Made by a program: the position numbers and the translations under genes. Source: Fluviicola sp. (GTDB taxonomy: Bacteria > Bacteroidota > Bacteroidia > Flavobacteriales_D > Crocinitomicaceae). From it: a DNA stretch of 64,000 nucleotides. The DNA is taken from NCBI RefSeq assembly GCF_039596395.1, contig NZ_JBCNJT010000001.1, forward strand, positions 1-64,000, in the 5' to 3' direction. Below the pieces are notes generated by a model that saw only the letters and a list, made by a program, of their open reading frames with translations, made no database searches and was not told the origin of the DNA. How positions within the stretch are numbered: position 1 is the stretch's first letter; each line of letters opens with the position of its first letter. Of this stretch, positions 57,609 to 64,000 are shown piece after piece.

Positions 57609-59462
57609 ATGAATCAGAAATTAAGACAAATTTTGTTCTTTGTGGCTTTGGTTTTAACCGGGTCATCTTATGCACAACAAACTATTAATGTTTCCACCGG
57701 CTGGAATAACGGTGTAGTAGCCTTAAACACCCTGGAAGATTCCTGGAATGTCACGACGCCAAGCAACACAGTGGTAACTCCGAAAAGCTGTCAGAACAGC
57801 GGGTTATGGGATTATACCAACTGTAGTCGTTGGATTTCTTCGGCTGTAGCATCCAATGGAAATGTACTCCAGACTACTCCGGGAACCTATACCTACCGGA
57901 TGAATTTTACCATAACACCTCAGACTATTACTTGTGCACGGTTTGTGATCAATGCTATTGGTGCTGACAATACAATAAACGGTTTTTCGATCAATGGCAA
58001 CAGTTATTTCTCTTCACTTGGAATGCCTTCCGGGAATAATCATTTTGATCCTTTGAAACAAAATGTGGAAATTTATATTAACCCGGCTCATCTCACTGTT
58101 GGAACGAATACCATCACTGTTACGACCTACAATAACCCGGATTTGGGCGGAGATTCAGATGCTGCGTTCAATTTATGTGGAGAAATACGCATTAATGAAG
58201 ATTTCAATATTCATCCGGTGGTTACCGGGCCTACAACGATCTGTCAGGGAAGTCCTTTAACATTTGGAGGAGCTCTTGCTTCAGGAAGTAATCCTTCTAC
58301 CCATTATTACTGGAGATTGTACGAATGTGATGCTGCAGGAAATATCGTTACAAATGGATTTTACTGGGAGTCTTTGTGGTTTACGGGTGTTCCAACCGGA
58401 ACCTATACTTTTCCATCCAATCTAAGCGTTACATGCGGTAAATATTACATGGCAGTGTTGTCGGCTGTTAAAGAGAGCAGCTGTGCCAATTGGGCTCAGG
58501 ATATTCATGTTTTCTATTATGCTTGTAAACCAACAGTGAATGCCGGTGTTGATCAAACTATTTGCCAGGGAGAATGTGTAACTATCGGAACGACAATTCT
58601 TACGAAAGGTGTTTCCTACAACTGGTCTGCTAATGGAACTTATGTCGGATCAGGAATAAATATCTCAGTTTGTCCGGAAACAACAACAACATATACCCTG
58701 ACAGCTACCAACAATTTGACAGGATGTTCCAGTACGGACCAGGTAGTGGTTACGGTATTGCCTAACGAACCGCGATTCAATATTGCTACGAATACTACGA
58801 ATAACAATTATTACACGGTAACAGGAACACCGATTGTAATGAATGCGAATACGGTGGCTGGTTTCGGTCAGTATTGGAGATTAGAAGAGTTGGATGCAAA
58901 TGGGAATTCGCTGTTCAACATTGAAAGCCCGAATGTTTGGTGGCCTTATCCGGCAAGTTGTACATTTACCGGTTTTGATGATTACTCATTGAATTACTCA
59001 GGAACATACACGACACTTCCGAGTTCCCCTACTTCCGGACGTTTCCTTTACAACCATACTTACCGTATTACACGCGGAACATGGAATAATAACTGTGATT
59101 GGAATCAATTTTCTTATAGTCTGACTACCGTTAAAAGTGCAAACGGAGAAGGTTACCAGGTAATGGTTGAGGAAACAACTGCTCCTGATTTCAGATCATT
59201 GGCAAAAGAAGCAACTGAAAGTGGGTGGAATATCAGTCCAAACCCGAGTACCGGAATCTTCACAGTTGCGAGTGAATCCCAGGAAACAAAACAAACAATA
59301 TTTGAAGTGTTTGATTTGTTCGGTAAAAAAGTAGTGAGTAAAGTGATTGAGGCAGGGACTACACGCTTATCACTTGATTTAAGCGGGAATGCTAAAGGTG
59401 TTTACATCCTGAACATTACAACAGACGGTGTGAGTAAAACACATAAGATTGCTGTAGAGTAA
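57609..59462 (+). CDS. Exported T9SS type A cargo protein with Ig/PKD-like domains
   Basis: This 617-residue protein has a signal peptide ending at SYAQ (residue 22). It has a beta-rich N-terminal domain (about 25-200, GWNNGVVALNTLEDSWNV to FNLCGEIRIN) and Ig-like parts with GADQT-type loops, such as NAGVDQTICQGECVTIG and TTYTLTATNNLTGCSS (about 315-390). The end is a type A sorting domain (WNISPNPSTGIFTV to KTHKIAVE). It is probably displayed on the cell surface. It is a single-gene unit ending at a perfect terminator, and no partner gene is adjacent. Confidence 0.85.
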   Translation: MNQKLRQILFFVALVLTGSSYAQQTINVSTGWNNGVVALNTLEDSWNVTTPSNTVVTPKSCQNSGLWDYTNCSRWISSAVASNGNVLQTTPGTYTYRMNFTITPQTITCARFVINAIGADNTINGFSINGNSYFSSLGMPSGNNHFDPLKQNVEIYINPAHLTVGTNTITVTTYNNPDLGGDSDAAFNLCGEIRINEDFNIHPVVTGPTTICQGSPLTFGGALASGSNPSTHYYWRLYECDAAGNIVTNGFYWESLWFTGVPTGTYTFPSNLSVTCGKYYMAVLSAVKESSCANWAQDIHVFYYACKPTVNAGVDQTICQGECVTIGTTILTKGVSYNWSANGTYVGSGINISVCPETTTTYTLTATNNLTGCSSTDQVVVTVLPNEPRFNIATNTTNNNYYTVTGTPIVMNANTVAGFGQYWRLEELDANGNSLFNIESPNVWWPYPASCTFTGFDDYSLNYSGTYTTLPSSPTSGRFLYNHTYRITRGTWNNNCDWNQFSYSLTTVKSANGEGYQVMVEETTAPDFRSLAKEATESGWNISPNPSTGIFTVASESQETKQTIFEVFDLFGKKVVSKVIEAGTTRLSLDLSGNAKGVYILNITTDGVSKTHKIAVE

Positions 59463-59479
59463 TTCTTTTGAATATTAAA

Positions 59480-59509
59480 AAAGAGGCTATCCATTCGGGT
59501 AGCCTCTTT
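59480..59509 (+). terminator. Rho-independent terminator (possibly bidirectional)
   Basis: AAAGAGGCTA (59480-59489) is the exact complement of TAGCCTCTTT (59500-59509) with a 10-nt loop. T-rich sequence follows, and the converging sigma factor gene ends 24 bp later. Confidence 0.85.
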
Positions 59510-59532
59510 GCATTTTTATAAAATGATGTGTT

Positions 59533-60141
59533 TTAAATAGCGTCTTTTGTTTGATCCATCATCTGCGCCAGGAAATCGCGTGCGCGGAATAATTGTGCTT
59601 TTACGGTTCCAAGCGGAAGATTTAATTCCTCTGCGATTTCTTCGTAGCTCAATTCTTCAAAGTAGCGTTTTTCGATCAGTTCCCGGTAGCGTGGTTTCAA
59701 TTTGCTTACCAGGTGGCGCATGTGTTTCACTTTTTGGTTGTGAATGATGTGTTCTTCCGGATCGCGCGTATCTGACCGGGCGTCGATTCCAACGGCTTCT
59801 CCGTCTTCATTCGTGTAGCCGGTATCCATGGAAGTGAGCTTGATGCGTTTCTTGCGGATAAAATCAATGCAGTTATTGGAAGCGATCTTGAACAGCCAGG
59901 TAGAAAATGCAAAACTCGGTGAATATTGATCCAGCCTGCTGAATGCTTTCCCGAAAGCTTCGATCGTCAAATCGTCTGCATCATCCGAGTTGCGGACCAT
60001 CTTCATCATCATGAAATAGATGGATTCCCGGTAGCGGTCCATTAATTGGGCATAAGCAGCCTGGTCGCCATTTCTGGCCTGGTCAACCAACACCAAATCC
60101 ACGCGCGCCTTGTCCGATAAATGATCTCCTGCTACTTCCAT
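59533..60141 (-). CDS. ECF-type RNA polymerase sigma factor
   Basis: This 202-residue protein has sigma region 2 (YAQLMDRYRESIYFMMMKMVRNSDDADDLTIEAFGKAF, and the -10 binding FSTWLFKIASNNCIDFIRKKR). A linker and region 4 (LKPRYRELIEKRYFEELSYEEIAEELNLPLGTVKAQLFRARDFL) follow, the last with the helix-turn-helix. No anti-sigma gene is adjacent. Its start overlaps the glycosyltransferase stop by about 10 bp, so it is in an operon with it. Confidence 0.95.
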   Translation of the reverse strand: MEVAGDHLSDKARVDLVLVDQARNGDQAAYAQLMDRYRESIYFMMMKMVRNSDDADDLTIEAFGKAFSRLDQYSPSFAFSTWLFKIASNNCIDFIRKKRIKLTSMDTGYTNEDGEAVGIDARSDTRDPEEHIIHNQKVKHMRHLVSKLKPRYRELIEKRYFEELSYEEIAEELNLPLGTVKAQLFRARDFLAQMMDQTKDAI

Positions 60142-61268
60142 CTCGAAGAATTTTTTTGCAATGCTGAATAATAAAAAAATGGAAGCACCAAAACATATAC
60201 CAAATCCGTTATCGGCAATAAAGCAATGAATCCCGGTGATTTTAACTTCTTAAAACAAAGTCCCAAAAGCCACCATTTTATCACTGTTACAAAACCAAAA
60301 CCGGCTAAGGCATGTATCCACCATCCACTTTGTAAGATCAAAAGAACGAAAGATATCAGCATCAAAATCAGGCTGGCAGGATATATTCCTAACATTGCTT
60401 TCTTGAAAACCTTGTAACGCGGAGAAGTGGTGTAGTGCCGCGACTTTTGCAGAACAAACGACTCCCAGTTTTCTTTTGCTTCGCTGAATTGAAATGAATC
60501 GGGATCCAGCTGAAGCGTGTAATTGCCTTTTTTTGCCGCTTCCTGGATAAACAGGTCGTCATCTCCGGACATTAAGGAATAATGTGATTTAAATCCGTTG
60601 GTCGATTTGAAAACTTCTTTCGTGTAGGCCATATTCCGGCCAACTCCCATATAAGGAATTTTATTGATCGCCATGGAAAAATAGTTCACGGCAATCATAG
60701 TCGTGTCGAAACGAATGACTTTGTTCAGGAAACCTTTTTTCTTCCGGTAGGGTCCATAGCCCAAAACAATCTGTTTCTTGTCGTTGAAACGCTCGGCCAT
60801 TTTGCGCAACCACAAATCACTTGCCGGTGTGCAATCTGCATCTGTAAGTATCAAATGCTCGTATTTCGCTTTTTTGATCCCTAAAGTCAGAGGAAATTTT
60901 TTGCTGGGAGTCAAATGGCGGCTTCGTTCCACCTCCATCACCACCAGGTTGGGATACTGGCGGCTTAATGCATCCAGCAAGTATTTCGAATCATCCATCG
61001 ACTGGTTGTTGATGACCACCACTTCAAACGGTGACGGGTAATCCTGTTCCAGTATTTTCGGGAGGTTTTCGTATAAATTGTCCGACTCATTACGCGCCGC
61101 GATCACCACCGATACAGGCGGTAAATTGGTTTGAGCAGCTTTGCCTTTCCAAAAAGCCAGTCTCCCGAAGAACAGAACGGAATAGATCAACTGTACAGCC
61201 AACAATCCGGCAAAAATCCAAAAGATATAAAATACGCCTGTTTCCTGTAATTCGGGGATAATTTTCAT
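60132..61268 (-). CDS. Family 2 glycosyltransferase, membrane anchored
   Basis: From ATG 61268 the product is 378 residues. The longer frame to 61346 runs into the tgt leader and is rejected. A first span (FYIFWIFAGLLAVQLIYSVLF, about 13-33) is followed by the GT2 core: PPVSVVIAARNESDNL, VVINNQSMDDS, the DxD-type LTDADCTPAS, and MSGDDDLFIQEA. Two or three C-terminal spans end the protein. It acts at the inner membrane and probably builds a glycan or glycolipid. The sigma factor gene follows in the same operon, and tgt is divergent. Confidence 0.88.
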   Translation of the reverse strand: MKIIPELQETGVFYIFWIFAGLLAVQLIYSVLFFGRLAFWKGKAAQTNLPPVSVVIAARNESDNLYENLPKILEQDYPSPFEVVVINNQSMDDSKYLLDALSRQYPNLVVMEVERSRHLTPSKKFPLTLGIKKAKYEHLILTDADCTPASDLWLRKMAERFNDKKQIVLGYGPYRKKKGFLNKVIRFDTTMIAVNYFSMAINKIPYMGVGRNMAYTKEVFKSTNGFKSHYSLMSGDDDLFIQEAAKKGNYTLQLDPDSFQFSEAKENWESFVLQKSRHYTTSPRYKVFKKAMLGIYPASLILMLISFVLLILQSGWWIHALAGFGFVTVIKWWLLGLCFKKLKSPGFIALLPITDLVYVLVLPFFYYSALQKNSSRWK

Positions 61269-61318
61269 GAATGTGTCTTCTTCGCGTACAAAGATGGGGC
61301 TCTTTCCGAAATCCCCGT

Positions 61319-61326
61319 TATCTTTG
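61319..61326 (+). promoter_or_regulatory. -7 element TATCTTTG of tgt
   Basis: This exact TAnnTTTG match lies 24 bp before the ATG at 61351. No TTG is present at the expected -33 position. Confidence 0.5.
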
Positions 61327-61350
61327 CAGCGTTTATTTTTCAACACAATT

Positions 61351-62481
61351 ATGCACTTTGAACTGAAGCATAACGACCCACATTCGAAAGCAAGAGCCGG
61401 ATTGGTTCACACGGATCACGGAACCATTGAAACTCCGATTTTTATGCCCGTGGGGACACAGGGAACGGTGAAAGGTGTTCATCAGCAGGAATTGCGCGAT
61501 GATGTGGAGGCCCAGATTATTTTGGGAAATACTTTTCATTTGTACTTGCGCCCGGGACTGGAGGTCATTGAAGGAGCCGGAGGTTTGCATCAGTTTATCG
61601 GTTGGGAAAGACCGATTTTGACGGATAGTGGTGGTTACCAGGTTTATTCCCTGGCAACGAGCCGCAAAATTACCGAAGAAGGGGTTCGTTTCCAGTCGCA
61701 TCACGACGGAAGCTATCACTTTTTCTCACCGGAAAGAGCAATCGATATCCAGCGCACTATCGGTGCCGATATCATCATGGCTTTTGATGAATGTACGCCT
61801 TATCCGTGCGATTACAACTACGCGAAACGTTCCATGCACATGACACATCGCTGGTTGAAACGATGTATAACGCAAATGGACGCGACGGAACCGAAATACG
61901 GCTATTCCCAGGCACTATTCCCGATTGTACAGGGAAGTGTTTATCCGGATTTGCGAAAAGAATCGGCGGAATTTATTGCAGAACAAGGCGCAGTAGGAAA
62001 TGCAATCGGTGGATTGTCGGTGGGTGAACCGGATGAAGACATGTATAGCATGACGGATTTGGTTTGTTCCATTCTTCCGGCTGATAAACCGCGCTATCTG
62101 ATGGGAGTAGGAACGCCGGTCAATATTCTGGAATCCATCGCTATGGGAGTCGATATGTTTGATTGTGTGATGCCTTCCCGCAACGCACGCCACGGAATGT
62201 TGTTTACTTCCGAGGGAACGATCAATATCAAAAACCACAAATGGAGAATGGATTATTCTCCGTTGGACCCGAACGGAACGGCTTACGTAGACCAGGTTTA
62301 CACGAAAGCATATTTGCATCATTTGATCAAAGCAAAGGAAAATTTGGCAATTCAAATTGCGACAATTCACAATTTAGCCTTTTATTTGGCGTTGGTTAAA
62401 GAAGCCCGCCGACGAATTCTGGACGGAACTTTCAGAACCTGGAAAGATGAACAAGTAAAAAAACTGGGAAGAAGGATTTAA
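61351..62481 (+). CDS. tgt: tRNA-guanine transglycosylase (queuosine)
   Basis: From ATG 61351 the product is 376 residues (a frame extended to 61267 overlaps the divergent gene). It exchanges G34 of certain tRNAs for preQ1. Active-site blocks are TDSGGYQVYSL, GADIIMAFDECTPYP, AVGNAIGGLSVGEP and MGVDMFDCVMPSRNARHG. The usual zinc ligands are Cys-x-Cys-x2-Cys plus a His. Here the Cys stretch is replaced by DPNGTAYVDQVYTKAYLHHL, with no Cys, while the His in ATIHN remains. I recall similar Cys-less forms in other Bacteroidota; this was not searched. The LptF/G gene begins at the next base. Confidence 0.93.
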   Translation: MHFELKHNDPHSKARAGLVHTDHGTIETPIFMPVGTQGTVKGVHQQELRDDVEAQIILGNTFHLYLRPGLEVIEGAGGLHQFIGWERPILTDSGGYQVYSLATSRKITEEGVRFQSHHDGSYHFFSPERAIDIQRTIGADIIMAFDECTPYPCDYNYAKRSMHMTHRWLKRCITQMDATEPKYGYSQALFPIVQGSVYPDLRKESAEFIAEQGAVGNAIGGLSVGEPDEDMYSMTDLVCSILPADKPRYLMGVGTPVNILESIAMGVDMFDCVMPSRNARHGMLFTSEGTINIKNHKWRMDYSPLDPNGTAYVDQVYTKAYLHHLIKAKENLAIQIATIHNLAFYLALVKEARRRILDGTFRTWKDEQVKKLGRRI

Positions 62482-63594
62482 ATGCTCAAGATCTTAGATC
62501 GTTATATCATCCGGAAGTTTCTCACAACATTCTTTTTTATGTTGGGGATTATCATGCTTTTGGCCATGGTATTCGATATTGCTGAGCGTTTATCTGAATT
62601 TATCAGCAACCAGGCGCCGTTAAAGGCAATCATTTTTGATTACTATTTCAATTTCCTGCTTTATTACGGGAATACCTTTTCGTCCATGATCGTTTTCATT
62701 TCGGTGATCTGGTTTACGGCGAAAATGGCCCAGGAAGCGGAGATTATTCCGATGCTGAACAGCGGAAGGCCTTTTACGCGCATTCTGCGTCCGTATATGA
62801 TTGCAGCAACCATCCTGATGCTGATGTCTTTGGTGCTGAACCATTTTGTATTGCCGCGCTCCAACAGGGTTCGCCTGGATTTTGAAGAATCGTTTTACCG
62901 TGACCGTTTGCTGGTGGAAAATTATCATGCGGAATTTCCTGGGAATGAATTGGTGCATTATGCAAGCTACAATTCGCATGAGAATATCATCAACGATTTT
63001 GTGATCGAGAAATACGATAATCACAACCGGCTGGTGCACTTTTTAAAAGCCCGTACGGCAACTGTTGCGCATGATTCATCGAATTGGCATTTGGTAGACG
63101 TGTTTGAACGGGTCATTTCCTATGACGATACACTTGAGTTTAAGGAGCAAATGCTCAATCAGAAAATAAAACTGATCGAAAAGCACAACAAAGACACGAT
63201 CCTGCCCTATAAAATAGAAGACATGGCAATCCGGGATAACATTGCCGAGGCGATGACCTATACCGAGTTGAAAGCATTCATTCAAAAAGAAAAACAAAAG
63301 GGAAATGCCAGTACGCCGAGCTTTGAGATTGAATTGTACCAGCGCACCAGTTATCCGTGTGCCACTTATGTCCTTACTTTGATCGGGGTGAGTGTTTCCA
63401 GCAGGAAAAAGCGCGGAGGTATCGGGGTGAATATTGCGATCGGTTTGTTATTCGTGTTTATTTACATCTTCGCGATGAAAGTGACAACCGTTGCGGCGAC
63501 CACGGTTGGATTTCCTCCGGTGGCTGCTGTTTGGCTCCCGAATATCATTTTTGGCGTTCTGGCCATATTCATGTATCGAATTGCGCCTAAATGA
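62482..63594 (+). CDS. LptF/LptG-family permease
   Basis: This 370-residue protein has two N-terminal spans (IIRKFLTTFFFMLGIIMLLAMVFDIAERL and SSMIVFISVIWFTAKMAQEAEIIPML), a third around residues 105-120 and three C-terminal spans around 295-365. A large periplasmic jellyroll lies between (about 125-280, FYRDRLLVENYHAEF to DTILPYKIEDM). This is the LptF/LptG layout. It takes part in moving lipopolysaccharide from the inner membrane with LptB and LptC. It lies directly after tgt, a common pairing in this phylum. Only one of LptF/LptG is here. Confidence 0.92.
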   Translation: MLKILDRYIIRKFLTTFFFMLGIIMLLAMVFDIAERLSEFISNQAPLKAIIFDYYFNFLLYYGNTFSSMIVFISVIWFTAKMAQEAEIIPMLNSGRPFTRILRPYMIAATILMLMSLVLNHFVLPRSNRVRLDFEESFYRDRLLVENYHAEFPGNELVHYASYNSHENIINDFVIEKYDNHNRLVHFLKARTATVAHDSSNWHLVDVFERVISYDDTLEFKEQMLNQKIKLIEKHNKDTILPYKIEDMAIRDNIAEAMTYTELKAFIQKEKQKGNASTPSFEIELYQRTSYPCATYVLTLIGVSVSSRKKRGGIGVNIAIGLLFVFIYIFAMKVTTVAATTVGFPPVAAVWLPNIIFGVLAIFMYRIAPK

Positions 63595-64000
63595 TGAAAT
63601 GTATCGGGTTGCTTTTCGGAATGCTGTTCACTTTAGGGTTACACGCGCAAATCGTGAATATTGAGAACCGGCGTATTTATGATGATACTTCCGGGTGGAG
63701 CGGTGCATTGGATGCAGGATTTGCCGTCACTCAAAACTCACCGGACATTCTCTATTCTGGAAATTTCAGGCCAAGAGTCCAGTACAAAACGCGCAAGAAC
63801 CATTTCCTCATTATTACTGATCTCAATTACACGGCATCCAATAAAACGACTTATGCGAATTCGGGGATGGCACATTTTCGCTACGCACGACGGATTAAAA
63901 ACAGTCCGTGGAAATGGGAGGCCTATACGCAAATTCAATACAATCAATTGCTGAACCAACGTCTGCGGTATTTGATCGGTACAGGCCCGCGTTGGAAATT
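63591..64000 (+). CDS. DUF481-like exported protein, partial at the right edge
   Basis: The frame opens at ATG 63591, overlapping the permease stop (ATGATGA), and stays open to the edge. The start MMKCIGLLFGMLFTLGLHAQ is a signal peptide, and the following IVNIENRRIYDDTSGWSG and FRYARRIKNSPWKWEAYTQIQYNQL show DUF481-type strands (a small outer-membrane barrel). The C-terminal part is outside the window. The frames annotated elsewhere at this place (63661 plus, 63738 minus) are shadows of it. Confidence 0.75.
   Translation, partial: MMKCIGLLFGMLFTLGLHAQIVNIENRRIYDDTSGWSGALDAGFAVTQNSPDILYSGNFRPRVQYKTRKNHFLIITDLNYTASNKTTYANSGMAHFRYARRIKNSPWKWEAYTQIQYNQLLNQRLRYLIGTGPRWK

Noticed and set aside
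63661-63959. Open frames at 63661-63954 (plus) and 63738-63959 (minus)
   Set aside because: They overlap the DUF481-like frame that starts at 63591 with a signal peptide and runs off the edge.

Overview
This window looks like chromosome of a gliding-type Bacteroidota, most likely Flavobacteriales and close to Fluviicola/Crocinitomicaceae. The lineage is inferred from gene content and was not searched. The evidence is the many type IX secretion (T9SS) cargo proteins with type A or type B C-terminal sorting domains, PorV/PorQ- and PorP/SprF-type outer-membrane proteins, OmpA/PD40 'PorE-like' proteins, poor Shine-Dalgarno sites, and promoters of the Bacteroidota form TTG-N20-TAnnTTTG. No rRNA, tRNA, CRISPR array or complete insertion sequence was seen.

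Layout. 1-6364: two near-identical large T9SS cargo genes (the first cut by the window edge) around a PorV/PorQ-family gene. 6546-8189: greA, a HIT-family gene and an SGNH hydrolase. 8329-10691 (minus): a DUF1624-like membrane acyltransferase coupled to a second SGNH hydrolase carrying a PKD domain. 10746-13981 (minus): a PorP/SprF gene with an OmpA/PD40 partner but no adhesin. 14070-16565: small unknown genes and a fresh 325-bp tandem duplication. 16954-26078: an acetate/organic acid block with a porin, a two-TM protein, a CrbS-like SSS-STAC-histidine kinase, a receiver-only response regulator and acs. Converging on it are an MHS-type MFS carrier, a small membrane partner and an InsA-like zinc-ribbon/HTH protein. 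26159-27449: an A+T-rich two-gene island of unknown function whose proteins share a terminal motif. 27568-42231: an orphan LytTR response regulator divergent from a 3503-residue repeat adhesin with its PorP/SprF and PorE-like partners. 42232-43300: about 1.07 kb of non-coding DNA. 43301-47924 (minus): a LURP-one-like protein, a DUF1801 protein, a T9SS cargo protein, an unknown exported protein and rsmG. 48017-64000: housekeeping genes (purL, SDR, amidohydrolase, acyl-CoA ligase, topoisomerase IB, ECF sigma, glycosyltransferase, tgt, an lptG-like permease and the start of a DUF481-like gene) plus another T9SS cargo gene.

Most interesting signal. A paired direct repeat CTCACTTAT-N11-CTCACTTAT occurs three times, always 32-33 bp before a TAnnTTTG-like -7 box. 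One copy drives the giant adhesin, next to a LytTR regulator, the family that binds paired direct repeats. The other two lie in the 1.07-kb non-coding stretch. One of those precedes a decayed fragment of the adhesin gene. The other precedes an array of about four 100-bp units, each with a conserved leader box and a GC-rich hairpin. This suggests a LytTR-controlled surface-adhesin locus with decayed duplicate promoters and possibly a structured non-coding RNA. The second candidate is the two-gene island at 26159-27449.
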